From Alphaproteobacteria bacterium (GTDB lineage: Bacteria > Pseudomonadota > Alphaproteobacteria > Kiloniellales > DSM-21159): a stretch of DNA of 38,069 nucleotides. A program made the translations under genes and the position numbers. Position 1 is the stretch's first letter; each line of letters begins with the position of its first letter. This document shows, in pieces, positions 1 through 8,468 of this stretch. The notes below the pieces were generated by a model. The model did no database searches. It had not been told where the DNA came from and saw nothing but the letters and a program-made list of their open reading frames with translations. The stretch covers positions 1 to 38,069 of the forward strand of contig JAUILQ010000054.1 of assembly GCA_030433005.1 (NCBI GenBank). The letters run 5' to 3'.

Positions 1-1119
1 CGCCGCGCCCAGCGACTTCTCCAGGATCGTCGTCAGGCCGCCGGCCTTGTTGCCCGGCGAGGGGTTGTTGTTCATCTCGCCGCCGTTGCGCCTGGCGTAG
101 TCCTCCCACCAGCGGATCCGCTCGATCAGCGTCTCGGCGACCGCCGGGCTCTCGGCGCGCCGGGTCAAGAGGTGCTCGGCGCCGTAGATCTCCGGCGTCT
201 CGCTGAGGATCGCGGTGCCGCCGTGGCGCACCAGCAGGTCGGCGGCCGCGCCCAGCGAGGGATTCGCGGTGATGCCGGAATAGGCGTCGGAGCCGCCGCA
301 CTGCAGCGCCAGGGTCAGCTCCGAGGCCGGCACGGTCTCGCGCCGCGCGGCGTCGGCGTGCGGCAGCATGCCGGCGATCAGCTCGACGCCCTTCTCGACC
401 GCGCGCCGCGTGCCGCCGGCGGTCTGGATGTTGAAGGTCTGGAACAGCGGCCCGCGCTCGATGCCGTAGGCCTCGAGCAGGAAGTCGATCTGGTTGACCT
501 CGCAGCCCAGGCCGACCATCAGGATGCCGGCGAAGTTGGGATGGCGCGCGTAGCCCCAGAGCGTGCGCTGCAGGTTCGCCCAGCCCTCGCCGCTGTCGGC
601 CATGCCGCAGCCGGTGCCGTGGACCAGCGAGACGACGCCGTCGACGTTCGGATAGTCGGCGAGCAGCCGCTTCTCGGCCTCGTGAGCGATGTAGCGCGCG
701 ACCGTCGCCGAGCAGTTCACGCTCGTCAGCACGCCGATGTAGTTGCGCGTGCCGACCCGGCCGCCGGCCCGGCGGAAGCCCTGGAAGGTCGCGCGCTCGG
801 CCTCCGGCACGAAGGCGGTCGGCCGGGCCTCGCTCGAGGCGGCGTAGTCGCGCTCGAAGGACTGCATGACCAGGTTGTGGACGTGGACGTGGTCGCCGGC
901 GGCGATCGGCTCGCCGGCGAAGCCGATGATCTGGCCGTACTTGCGCAGCGGCGCGCCGGCGGCGAGGTCGCGCAGCGCGATCTTGTGGCCGGCCGGGATC
1001 TGCGTCGCCGTGGTCACGCCCGCGTCGGGCAGCGGCGTGCCCGGCAGGATCGCGGCGCGCGCGATCACCACGTCGTCGCTCTCGTGCAGGCGGATCGTCA
1101 GCTGGGAAACCTGGGCCAT
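1..1119 (-). CDS. UxaA-family altronate/galactarate dehydratase, C-terminus cut by window edge
   Basis: I translated this directly; 373 codons are visible and the frame stays open to base 1. The start ATG (1117-1119) has AGGAG about 12 bases upstream. Residues about 10-85 look like a SAF-type domain (IPAGHKIALRDL, APLRKYGQIIG). The UxaA core follows, with GTRNYIGVLTSVNCSATV and LVHGTGCGM, whose cysteines are those expected for metal binding. The family dehydrates sugar acids such as altronate or galactarate to 2-keto-3-deoxy acids in the cytoplasm. This is the two-domain form (usually about 500 residues), so roughly a quarter is missing off the edge. It lies 275 bases after the SDR gene on the same strand, with a repeat element between, so shared transcription is uncertain. 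The family is clear; the exact sugar acid is not. Confidence 0.88.
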   Translation of the reverse strand, partial: MAQVSQLTIRLHESDDVVIARAAILPGTPLPDAGVTTATQIPAGHKIALRDLAAGAPLRKYGQIIGFAGEPIAAGDHVHVHNLVMQSFERDYAASSEARPTAFVPEAERATFQGFRRAGGRVGTRNYIGVLTSVNCSATVARYIAHEAEKRLLADYPNVDGVVSLVHGTGCGMADSGEGWANLQRTLWGYARHPNFAGILMVGLGCEVNQIDFLLEAYGIERGPLFQTFNIQTAGGTRRAVEKGVELIAGMLPHADAARRETVPASELTLALQCGGSDAYSGITANPSLGAAADLLVRHGGTAILSETPEIYGAEHLLTRRAESPAVAETLIERIRWWEDYARRNGGEMNNNPSPGNKAGGLTTILEKSLGAA

Positions 1120-1250
1120 GGCGGGCGGCCTTCTCCTCGGGGGGTCGGGGGAAAGAAGCGCAGCATAGGCTTGCGCGCCCGGCTCCGAAAGCCGGCCGCG
1201 GCTCATCGCACGCATGCGTTGCGCGCGAGGCGGCGGCCGGCGGGTGCTCC

Positions 1251-1366
1251 CACGCTTGCATGGTTCGCCCTTCGACAGGCTCAGGGTGAAACTCACCATG
1301 AAGCGATCTCAGTGTCGCGCAGGCCTCAAGTCGCTTCATGGTGAGCCTGTCGAACCACGAAGCGTG
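1251..1366. repeat. Imperfect inverted repeat with TTCGACAGGCTCA core, copy 1
   Basis: The right arm (1331-1366) is the reverse complement of the outer parts of the left arm (1251-1306). The left arm carries about 20 extra bases that include a second TTCGACAGGCTCA core. A clearly related inverted pair lies at 25794-25946. Both copies lie in gaps between minus-strand genes. This resembles the short palindromic intergenic repeats common in alphaproteobacteria. The rest of the 1120-1394 gap shows nothing else that I can support. Confidence 0.8.
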
Positions 1367-1394
1367 CGGGCGCGGACCCGGCGCCGGCGCCCCC

Positions 1395-2168
1395 CTACCC
1401 CGGAATCTCCTCCCCGTCCCAGGCGAAGACGCGGCCGCTCTCGGCCGGCGTCAGGCCGTCGAGCACGCCGAGCAGGCGCGCGGCGGAGAAGGCCGGGGTG
1501 AACAGCTTGCCCTCGGGCACCGAGCGCTGGAAGGGCGCCGACAGGCGGCTGTCGACCGTGCCGGGGTGCAGGCCGACGCAGAGCGCGGTCGGGTTGCGCC
1601 GCGCGAGCTCGACCGAGAGGGTGCGCAGCAGCTGGTTGAGCGCCGCCTTGGAGGCGCGGTAGGCGTGCCAGCCGCCGAGCCGGTTGTCGCCGATCGAGCC
1701 GACCCGGGCCGAGAGCGCGGCGAAGGCCGCCTTGCGCTGCTCGGCGAGCAGCGGCAGGAAGTGCTTGGCGACCAGCGCCGGGCCGATCGCGTTGATCCGA
1801 TAGGCGCGCCCCAGCGCCTCGGCGTCCAGCGACCGCCAGGTCTTCTCCGGCGCGAGGCCCTGGTCGTCGTGCAGCACGCCGGTCGCGACGATCACCAGAT
1901 GCAGAGGACCGGCGGCCTCGCGGGCGCGCCCGGCCGCCGCCTCGATCGAGGCCTCGTCCTCGAGGTCGAGGGGGATCGCGTCTCCTTCTGCCGACCGGGA
2001 GAAGCGCAGGCAGCGCGCCACCGCCGGATGGCCCTCCAGCGCCGCGGCGAAGGCGCCGCCGAGGCCACCGCCGGCGCCGACCACCGCGACGCTCAGCCCC
2101 TCGCCGAAGGAGTCGAACTCGAAGCCTTCGCCCTCTGCCACGCTCTTGCTCCCGTGCCGTCCATCCAC
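1395..2168 (-). CDS. Short-chain dehydrogenase/reductase (SDR)
   Basis: 257 residues, the usual single-domain SDR length. The NAD(P)-binding Rossmann motif is at about residues 28-38 (VVGAGGGLGGA). The active-site Tyr and Lys are in YRASKAALNQLL, preceded by SARVGSIGD with the expected Ser. The family does NAD(P)-dependent oxidoreduction of alcohols or carbonyls; overall it resembles the small C-factor-like (CsgA-type) SDRs. The start is GTG at 2166-2168; no in-frame ATG exists before the Rossmann motif, and a GTG nine codons later is an alternative. It starts 46 bases after the amidase stop on the same strand, so it is probably the last gene of the TRAP1 operon. The substrate is unknown. Confidence 0.85.
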   Translation of the reverse strand: MDGRHGSKSVAEGEGFEFDSFGEGLSVAVVGAGGGLGGAFAAALEGHPAVARCLRFSRSAEGDAIPLDLEDEASIEAAAGRAREAAGPLHLVIVATGVLHDDQGLAPEKTWRSLDAEALGRAYRINAIGPALVAKHFLPLLAEQRKAAFAALSARVGSIGDNRLGGWHAYRASKAALNQLLRTLSVELARRNPTALCVGLHPGTVDSRLSAPFQRSVPEGKLFTPAFSAARLLGVLDGLTPAESGRVFAWDGEEIPG

Positions 2169-2214
2169 GGCGGGGAGAACTGGCGCGGGCTGGCGAGACG
2201 TCCAGCCCTCTCCC

Positions 2215-3561
2215 TCAGGCTTCCGCCGTCTCCCAGGGCGGCGAGACCAGCAGGGCGATGCGCGCGGCGAGGTCGAGGCAGCGCCAGTCCGCGCCGTTGG
2301 CCGCCGAGATCATCAGGCCGGTCGGCAGGGCGCCGGGCGCCTGCATCGGCACGGTCGCGGCGCAGCCGTCGGCGAAGTTGATCGACGAGGGGTTGCGCAG
2401 CATCAGCGCGTTGAGCCGGTCGAAGTCCTGCGCGACGTCGTGCAGCAGCGGCGCCAGCGTCGGCAGGGTCGGCGCCAGCAGCGCGTCGTAGCCGGCCGCC
2501 AGCTCGGCCCAGGCGGCCTGCGCCTCGCCGCGCAGGCGATAGGCCTCGTCCTGCTCCTCGGCGGTCAGGCCGTCGGCGACCTCGAGGCGCTTCAGCACGC
2601 GCGGGTCGCCGCTGGCCTTCAGCGCCTGGCGGCGGCCGGCGTGGACCTTGCTCGCCTCGGTCGCGACGACGATGCGGTTGCACCAGCCGGCCTTCTCCAG
2701 GAACGGCGCCTCGGCCGGCACCAGCGCCGCGCCGGCGCGCGCCAGTCGGCCGAGCGCGCGCTCGAAGTCGGCGGCGACCGCGGCGTCGAGGCCGTCGAGC
2801 AGCGGCCCGCCGAGCAGGCCGAGGCGCAGGCCGCGCACCCCAGCCTCGCGCTCGACCCGGCCGTCCGTGCCCGACAGGACGGCGTGGACCGCCGCGCAGG
2901 TCTCGACGTCGCGGGCCAGCGGGCCGATCGAGTCGTAGCTGCCGGCCAGCGGGAAGGCCCCGTCGAGCGGCACCGCGCTCTGCGAGGGCTTGAAGCCGGC
3001 GAGGCCGTTGAGCGCCGCCGGAATGCGCACCGAGCCGCCGGTGTCGGAGCCGAGCGCGACCTCGCTCAGGCCCAGGCCGACGCCGACCGCGCCGCCCGAG
3101 GTCGAGCCGCCGGGGATGCGCGCCGGGTCGCGGCTGTTGCCGCAGGTGCCGTAGTGCGGGTTGAGCCCGACGCCGGAGTAGGCGAACTCGCTCATCGTCG
3201 TGCGCCCGAAGGCGACGGCGCCGGCCTCCTTCAGGCGCCGCACGACCGTGGCGTCGCCCGCGGCCGGCGCGCCCGACAGCAGCTCCACGGAACCGGCGCC
3301 GGTGACCTCGCCGGCCTCGTCGAAGAGGTCCTTGATCGAGATCGTCAGGCCGTGCAGCGGCAGCGCCTCGCCGCTCTCGCCGGCGGCCTCGGCGCGGGTG
3401 TCGGCCTGCTGGGCGGCGGTGCGGATGCGCGTCGGCTCGAGCCGGGTGAAGATCCGGCCGAGCCGCTCGGGCGTCAGCCGGGCGCAGCGGTCGAGGCCCT
3501 GCTCGACGCGGTCGCGGACCGGCAGGCGCAGGCGCTGGGCCCGGGGCGGGGGAAGCGGCAT
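2215..3561 (-). CDS. Amidase-signature family hydrolase
   Basis: 448 residues. The Ser-cisSer-Lys triad is visible: Lys77 in TISIKDLF, Ser153 in GGSTSGGA and Ser177 in GSDTGGSVR. The spacing (76 and 24) matches the GatA/amidase family. It hydrolyses a carboxamide to acid plus ammonia in the cytoplasm. It is not GatA: there are no gatB or gatC neighbours, and it sits between DUF2848 and SDR genes behind a TRAP transporter. A catabolic role on an imported amide, or on a ring-opened imide, is therefore likely (inference). The ATG at 3559-3561 is 51 bases after the DUF2848 stop. No signal peptide is seen. Confidence 0.9.
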   Translation of the reverse strand: MPLPPPRAQRLRLPVRDRVEQGLDRCARLTPERLGRIFTRLEPTRIRTAAQQADTRAEAAGESGEALPLHGLTISIKDLFDEAGEVTGAGSVELLSGAPAAGDATVVRRLKEAGAVAFGRTTMSEFAYSGVGLNPHYGTCGNSRDPARIPGGSTSGGAVGVGLGLSEVALGSDTGGSVRIPAALNGLAGFKPSQSAVPLDGAFPLAGSYDSIGPLARDVETCAAVHAVLSGTDGRVEREAGVRGLRLGLLGGPLLDGLDAAVAADFERALGRLARAGAALVPAEAPFLEKAGWCNRIVVATEASKVHAGRRQALKASGDPRVLKRLEVADGLTAEEQDEAYRLRGEAQAAWAELAAGYDALLAPTLPTLAPLLHDVAQDFDRLNALMLRNPSSINFADGCAATVPMQAPGALPTGLMISAANGADWRCLDLAARIALLVSPPWETAEA

Positions 3562-3612
3562 GGCGGGACTCTCTGAAGCAGCTTGTGAAACGGCGGCGTG
3601 GAAGAGCGTCGC

Positions 3613-4335
3613 CTAGGAAACGGCGGGCAGCACCTCGATGTCATAGCGGCCCTCGAGCGAGCGGTCGAGCACCGGGTCGTGCATCTCCATGCGGAAGGCG
3701 CGGGCCGGGCGCACGCCGCCGGCGAGCACCGGGAAGGTGCCGCAGAGCATCATCGCGCCGGCCGCGAGCCGGCCCTTGCCGGCGGCGACCGGGGTGCCGG
3801 CGAGCAGCTCCTCGAAGGGGCGGATGCCGGCGATCGTGCCGGCCTGGTAGGCAACCCACTCCCCGTCTCCCGTGGCGCCCTCCCCCTCGCGGATGAAGGA
3901 GCGCAGCTCGATTTGCTCCAGGTGGCCGGCGACCTCCTCGAAGCGCCAGGCGCCGCGCGCCACCGGCTTGGCGCAGATCTGCTTGGACAGCGCCACCGAG
4001 TGGGTCTCCAGCGCGCGGTCGGTGTGGTCGGAGCCGAGGCCCAGGTAGAGCGCCTCGCCGTCGTCGAACAGCAGCGGCTCGACCTCGCCGGAGCTGCCGT
4101 CGCCGACCACCTGGATCGCCGGCGCCTGGGTGAAGAGCTGCGCCGAGACGCGGTAGTAGAGCGGCACGCTGGACGGCCGCGGCACGCCGATCGCCGCCAG
4201 CTCCTCGATGTGGTGCTCGATCGCCTTGGGGTCGCGGCCGGTCCAGCCGGCGATCACGCCGTGGCGCCGGGCCAGCGTCACCCGGCCGCGCGTCAGTCCC
4301 CGGTCCTCGACATCGAACTCGAGCTCGTCCGCCAT
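3613..4335 (-). CDS. DUF2848 family protein
   Basis: 240 residues. I recognise the family from the stretch GWTGRDPKAIEHHIEELAA followed by GVPRPSSVPLYYRVS near the N-terminus, and from GTFPVLAG near the C-terminus. The overall shape recalls fumarylacetoacetate-hydrolase-like proteins, but I see no basis for naming a reaction. It starts 41 bases after the dctM1 stop and precedes the amidase by 51 bases, so it belongs to the same operon and probably acts on the imported compound or its product. ATG at 4333-4335, with AGAGG about 5 bases upstream. It looks soluble, with no signal peptide or membrane helix. Confidence 0.85.
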   Translation of the reverse strand: MADELEFDVEDRGLTRGRVTLARRHGVIAGWTGRDPKAIEHHIEELAAIGVPRPSSVPLYYRVSAQLFTQAPAIQVVGDGSSGEVEPLLFDDGEALYLGLGSDHTDRALETHSVALSKQICAKPVARGAWRFEEVAGHLEQIELRSFIREGEGATGDGEWVAYQAGTIAGIRPFEELLAGTPVAAGKGRLAAGAMMLCGTFPVLAGGVRPARAFRMEMHDPVLDRSLEGRYDIEVLPAVS

Positions 4336-4376
4336 CTCGCCTCTTTCTCTTTCCCAAGCAGTGTCTTTGGTTTGTC

Positions 4377-5651
4377 CTAGCCCGGCAGCCAGAGCGCGAT
4401 GCCGGGGAAGACGATGAGCAGCGCCGCCATCGCCAGCATGACCAGCACGAAGGGCACGGCGCCGGCCATCACCTCGCCCAGGTGGCCGGCCTTGCGCGCG
4501 CCCTGGACGACGTAGAGGTTGAGCCCGACCGGCGGCGTGATCAGCGCCATCTCGATCAGCAGGATCAGCAGGATGCCGAACCAGACGGCGTCGTAGCCGA
4601 GGCCGGTGACGATCGGCACGACGATCGGGATGGTCGCGACCATCAGCGACAGCGTCTCGATGAAGAAGCCGAGCACGATGTAGAGCAGCACGATGGCGAG
4701 CAGCGTGCCGGTGGCGTCGAGCCCCAGGCTTTCCATCAGCGCCTGCAGCGCGCGGCCGAGGCCGGCCGAGGCCAGGGTGTAGTTCAGGAAATAGGCGCCG
4801 ATGATCACGAACATGATCATCGCGGTGACCCGGATCGTGCCGAGCAGCGCGTCTCGGATCGCCGCCAGGCCGAGCGAGCGGCGCGCGGCGGCGATCAGCA
4901 GCGCCATGGCGACGCCGATCGCCGCCGATTCGGTCGGCGTCGCCCAGCCCAGGTAGATCGAGCCGATGACCACGGCGAACAGCAGCAGGATCGGCAGCAG
5001 CTCGCCGAGCGCGGCCAGGCGCTCGCCCCAGCCGTAGCGGTTGCCGCTGCCGCCGAGCGAGGGCCGCAGCGCGCAGAGCAGCGCCGCCACCGCCATGAAG
5101 CCGGCGGCGAGCAGCAGGCCGGGCAGCAGGCCGGCCAGGAACAGCCGCGGGATCGAGGTCTCGGTCAGGAAGCCGTAGACGATCAGGTTGATCGAGGGCG
5201 GGATCATGATGCCCAGCGTGCCGCCGGCGGCGATCGCGCCGGAGAAGAGGCGCGGGTCGTAGCCCAGCCGCTTGGCCTGCGGCATGGCGACGGTGGCGAC
5301 CGTCGCGGCGGTCGCGACCGAGGAGCCGGAGGTCGCCGAGAACATCGTCGCGGTCGCGACGTTGGCGTGGATCAGCCCGCCCGGCAGCCAGGAGAACCAG
5401 GTGTCGAGCGCGCGGTAGGTGCGCTCGGCGATGCCGGCGCGCACCAGCACCTCGCCGAGCAGCACGAAGAAGGGAATCGCGATCAGCAGCGAGGAGTTGG
5501 TCGACGACCAGACGACCTGGCCGAGCCCGCGCAGCAGCGGGAAGGCCGAGAAGAACAGGTCGACGCCGATGCCGAGCGCGAAGAGGATGACGCCGACCGG
5601 GATCGACAGCGCCATCAGCACCAGCAGCGAGAGCGACAGGCTGCCGATCAT
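4377..5651 (-). CDS. dctM: TRAP transporter large membrane subunit DctM (system 1)
   Basis: 424 residues, the usual DctM length, with about 12 hydrophobic segments. Family hallmarks are FFVLLGEVLVRAGIAERTY, SATSGSSVATAATVATVAMP and GIMIPPSINLIVYG. It is the ion-coupled channel subunit that moves an organic acid delivered by the periplasmic protein across the inner membrane. I chose ATG 5649-5651 because it overlaps the dctQ1 stop in an ATGA arrangement. An open frame continues 62 codons upstream, but that part is an Arg/Gly-rich shadow of dctQ. It lies between dctQ1 and DUF2848. Confidence 0.95.
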   Translation of the reverse strand: MIGSLSLSLLVLMALSIPVGVILFALGIGVDLFFSAFPLLRGLGQVVWSSTNSSLLIAIPFFVLLGEVLVRAGIAERTYRALDTWFSWLPGGLIHANVATATMFSATSGSSVATAATVATVAMPQAKRLGYDPRLFSGAIAAGGTLGIMIPPSINLIVYGFLTETSIPRLFLAGLLPGLLLAAGFMAVAALLCALRPSLGGSGNRYGWGERLAALGELLPILLLFAVVIGSIYLGWATPTESAAIGVAMALLIAAARRSLGLAAIRDALLGTIRVTAMIMFVIIGAYFLNYTLASAGLGRALQALMESLGLDATGTLLAIVLLYIVLGFFIETLSLMVATIPIVVPIVTGLGYDAVWFGILLILLIEMALITPPVGLNLYVVQGARKAGHLGEVMAGAVPFVLVMLAMAALLIVFPGIALWLPG

Positions 5652-6253
5652 GGCGCCCCCTCCCCTCGCTCGCCGCCAGGCTCCGTCGGCTCTTCCTGGC
5701 GCTCCTCGGCGCCGCCGATCTCCTTGGCCAGGTCCGGACGGCCGAGCGCCAGGCAGGCGAGCAGGCAGCCGGCCAGGGTCCAGCCGGTCACCGCGAACCA
5801 GGCCCAGCCGCCCAGCCAGATCGCCTGGGGAATCCACAGCGGCGTCTCGAGCGGCGTGTTGGCCAGCGAGCCGCGGTCGAGCGTGGTCGCCAGCACCGAC
5901 CAGGCGTGGACCGCGACCAGGGCCGCGACGCCGGCGACCGAGAGGATCGCCAGGGCGTCGAGCGCGCCGCGGCCGGCCGGCGCCAGGCGCCGCTGCACCA
6001 GGTCGATGCGCACGTGGGCGCGCTCCGACAGCGCCCAGGACAGGCCCCAGGTGGCGATCGCCGCCATGACGTAGCCGGCGATCTCGTCGGAACCGCCGAG
6101 CGCGCTGCCGACCGTGCGGCGCATGACGATCTCGACGAGGATCAGCAGGCCGGTCGCCAGGAGCACGGCACCGCAGGCGATGCCGACGCTCCTGTTGACG
6201 CGGCGCAGCCGCCCGGCGAGCCGGGCGGCCGCTTCGGCGGCGGAGGCGGCCAC
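5648..6253 (-). CDS. dctQ: TRAP transporter small membrane subunit DctQ (system 1)
   Basis: 201 residues with four predicted membrane segments. It contains the family-typical pattern of a Glu/Asp-rich turn after the first helix (GSDEIAGYVMAAIATWGL) and a basic HVRIDLV stretch. DctQ bridges DctM and the binding protein. The start appears to be GTG (6251-6253), since no in-frame ATG precedes the first helix. It begins 34 bases after the dctP1 stop and overlaps dctM1 by 4 bases. The C-terminus has a polar Glu/Gly-rich tail of about 30 residues, longer than in many relatives. Confidence 0.9.
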   Translation of the reverse strand: MAASAAEAAARLAGRLRRVNRSVGIACGAVLLATGLLILVEIVMRRTVGSALGGSDEIAGYVMAAIATWGLSWALSERAHVRIDLVQRRLAPAGRGALDALAILSVAGVAALVAVHAWSVLATTLDRGSLANTPLETPLWIPQAIWLGGWAWFAVTGWTLAGCLLACLALGRPDLAKEIGGAEERQEEPTEPGGERGEGAP

Positions 6254-6287
6254 CGGGGCCGTTTCCGGGCGGGCCCGGGAAGGCCGC

Positions 6288-7352
6288 CTACTGGACCTTG
6301 ACGCCGACGGTCTCGCCGACGCTCTGGTTCCAGCGCTCGGCCCACTCGGCGCCGGCGCGCTCCTTCCACTCGGGCAGCACGGTCTCGCGCAGCACCCGGT
6401 TGGCGGTCTCGATGTCGGCCTCGGAGGGCTCGACCAGGGTCATGTTCGCCGGCTCGCCCATCGGGCAGTCGCCCTTGCCGGTGAGACAGGCGATGTCGGC
6501 CTCCAGGTTGCCGGCGGCGGCGTCCCAGGCCGGCGTCTCGAAGTTCTCGGTGACCTGGCTCTGGATCAGCGCCTGGGTGTCGGCGTTCAGCGACTCCCAG
6601 CGCTCCAGGTTCATCGCCGTGACCACGGCGTCCCAGCCGCCCAGCGGCAGGGTCATCAGGTGGGTCGAGCTCTCCCACCAGCCGGCCGAGTAGCCGGAGC
6701 CGGAGCCGGTGATCGCGCAGTCGATGACGCCGCGCTCGAGCGCGCCCGGCACCTCGGAGAAGCCGACGTTGACGCCCTCGGCGCCCAGCGCCTCGAGGAA
6801 CTTGGTGGTCATGCGGCCCGAGCCGCGCACCTTCTTGCCCTCCAGGTCGGAGAGGCCGGCGATCTCGGCGTTGCAGAACACGACCTGCGGCGGATAGGGC
6901 GCGATCGCCAGCAGCTTGGCGCCGAAGCGCTCGCGCATGATGTCCTCGACCATCGGCCGCGCCGCCTCGACCATGGCGCGGGCGTCGGCCGGGTCGGTGG
7001 CGACCAGCGGCACGTCGAGGCCCTCGAGCTCCGGCGCGTCGGCGACGGTGTAGTCGGCGACCGTCATGCCGACGTCGAAGACGCCGTCGTCGAGCAGGCG
7101 GTAGACGTCGCCGCCCTTGACGCCCATCTGGTCGAAGGTCGTCAGGTTGACCGAGATCTTGCCGCCCGAGGCCTCGGGCAGCGTCTCGGTCCAGAAGGGC
7201 TTCTCGAACTGCTTGTGCAACGGCAGGCCGCTCCAGCTGCCGACGACCGACAGCTCGACCTCCTGGATGTCCTGGGCCGCGGCCGGGCCGGCGGCCAGCG
7301 CGCCGCCGAGCAGGGCGGCAGAGGCGAGAAGGGAAAGGCTCTTCCTGTTCAT
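6288..7352 (-). CDS. dctP: TRAP transporter substrate-binding protein DctP (system 1)
   Basis: 354 residues with a Sec signal peptide (MNRKS, hydrophobic core, cleavage near AAAQ at about residue 27). The family region KVRGSGRMTTKFLEALGA followed by FSEVPGALERGVIDCAI is present, corresponding to the usual binding Arg and the 'E-x-x-x-A-L-x-x-G' segment. The protein is periplasmic and captures the substrate for DctQM. Two cysteine-bearing stretches (CLTGKGDCP) may form a disulfide. ATG at 7350-7352 has AAGGAG about 8 bases upstream. It lies 77 bases after the hydro-lyase stop. It looks more distant from systems 2 and 3 than those two are from each other. The substrate is unknown. Confidence 0.92.
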   Translation of the reverse strand: MNRKSLSLLASAALLGGALAAGPAAAQDIQEVELSVVGSWSGLPLHKQFEKPFWTETLPEASGGKISVNLTTFDQMGVKGGDVYRLLDDGVFDVGMTVADYTVADAPELEGLDVPLVATDPADARAMVEAARPMVEDIMRERFGAKLLAIAPYPPQVVFCNAEIAGLSDLEGKKVRGSGRMTTKFLEALGAEGVNVGFSEVPGALERGVIDCAITGSGSGYSAGWWESSTHLMTLPLGGWDAVVTAMNLERWESLNADTQALIQSQVTENFETPAWDAAAGNLEADIACLTGKGDCPMGEPANMTLVEPSEADIETANRVLRETVLPEWKERAGAEWAERWNQSVGETVGVKVQ

Positions 7353-7416
7353 GACGGTGCTCCTTCTTTCGGGATGTCGTTCGTTGTGCGGACGCTCGTT
7401 GGCGTCTGGGGCCGGC

Positions 7417-7444
7417 TAGACCTTCCGGCCTAGACCTTCCGGTC
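7417..7444. repeat. 14-bp tandem duplication over the hydro-lyase stop codon
   Basis: Two adjacent 14-base units (7417-7430 and 7431-7444) differ at one position. On the coding strand each unit includes codons for the last residues RKV plus TAG, so the gene end and its stop were duplicated. The second stop lies outside the gene and has no coding effect. Confidence 0.85.
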
Positions 7445-8287
7445 CGCCGGCAGGTCGGTGATCAGCATGTGGCCGGGGTCGTGGGTGACGGCGAGGTCGG
7501 GCCGCGCGCGGCGGATCGCCAGCTGCGGCGTCACCCCGCAGGCCCAGAACACGGGGATGTCGCCCGCCTCGATCACCGGCGGGTCGCCGAAGTCGGGCGC
7601 CGTCAGGTCGGCGATGCCGATCGCCGCCGGGTCGCCCAGGTGCACCGGCGCGCCGTGGGCCAGCGGGTAGCGGTCGGACAGGATGGTCGCGCGGATCGCG
7701 TCGGCCGGCGAAGAGGAGCGCATCGAGACGACCAGCGGCCCGCCGAAGGGCCCGGCCTCGGCGGTCGGGATCGAGGTCGCGTACATCGGCACGTTGCGCC
7801 CGGCCAGGACGTTGCGCACCGGCACGCCGGCCCGGGTCAGGGCGTCCTCGAAGGAGAAGGAGCAGCCGATCGCGAAGGTCACCAGGTCGTCGCGCCAGAC
7901 CTCGCTGAGGTCCGTCGGCGTGCCGGCCAGCTCGCCGTCGCGGAACAGGCGGTAGCGCGGCACGTCGCGGCGGATGTCGATGTCGCGGCCCAGGCCGGGC
8001 AGCGCCGGGTCGCCGGGGTCGGAGACGCCGAGCAGCGGGCAGGGCTTGGGGTTGCGCGTGCAGTAGAGCAGGAAGTCGCCGGCCAGCGCCGCCGGCAGGA
8101 TCGCCAGGTTGGCCTGCAGCAGGCCGGCGCCGAGGCCGCTGGTCTGCCCGGCGATCTCGCCGCTGCGGATGCGCCGCCTAAGCGCCTGCGCGACCTCGGC
8201 GGCCGCCGAGCGCGGATCCTCCTCGGGCCCGGCGGGATGGTCGGGGCGCTCTCGCGGGACCGTTTCGAGCGTCGCCTGGGAAGCCAT
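7430..8287 (-). CDS. DUF1445 / putative hydro-lyase (D-glutamate cyclase-like)
   Basis: 285 residues from ATG 8285-8287; the open frame runs 94 codons further upstream, but that part is Arg-rich and non-homologous in character. Family signatures are TSGLGAGLLQANLAILP near the N-terminus, FAIGCSFSFEDAL in the middle, NVPMY and a C-terminal PVFWACGVTPQ with THDPGHMLITD. The family includes YcsI-type putative hydro-lyases and the C-terminal part of mammalian D-glutamate cyclase, which interconverts D-glutamate and 5-oxo-D-proline. The reaction here is not proven. It is the first gene of the TRAP1 operon, 77 bases before dctP1, and is a likely LysR target. The protein is cytoplasmic. Confidence 0.88.
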   Translation of the reverse strand: MASQATLETVPRERPDHPAGPEEDPRSAAAEVAQALRRRIRSGEIAGQTSGLGAGLLQANLAILPAALAGDFLLYCTRNPKPCPLLGVSDPGDPALPGLGRDIDIRRDVPRYRLFRDGELAGTPTDLSEVWRDDLVTFAIGCSFSFEDALTRAGVPVRNVLAGRNVPMYATSIPTAEAGPFGGPLVVSMRSSSPADAIRATILSDRYPLAHGAPVHLGDPAAIGIADLTAPDFGDPPVIEAGDIPVFWACGVTPQLAIRRARPDLAVTHDPGHMLITDLPADRKV

Positions 8288-8372
8288 GGTGCCTCTCCTC
8301 GACAGCGGCGAAGACGTCCGAAGCCTTCCAGAGGCGAGCGTTCCGGTCAAGCGATCGGAGCGAAAAGTGATT

Positions 8373-8389
8373 GATCTTAAAAGAAGATC
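8373..8389. promoter_or_regulatory. Putative LysR-type box upstream of the hydro-lyase/TRAP1 operon
   Basis: A perfect 6-base dyad GATCTT-AAAAG-AAGATC, whose inner bases fit the LysR T-N11-A rule (T at 8375, A at 8387). It sits 86 bases upstream of the hydro-lyase start in a locally AT-rich stretch. The LysR gene lies next upstream on the same strand. Assigning the site to that regulator is inference. Confidence 0.5.
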
Positions 8390-8468
8390 GTTAACCCTCT
8401 TCGCCGCTGATCGGCGGCGCCCTTTCCACCCTCCCTTCGCCCAACCGGGCCGACATCCCGGACGCCGT

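Noticed and set aside
2215..3561. GatA subunit of the Asp/Glu-tRNA amidotransferase
   Set aside because: The triad is shared with all amidase-signature proteins, but no gatB or gatC is present and the neighbours are transport and catabolic genes.
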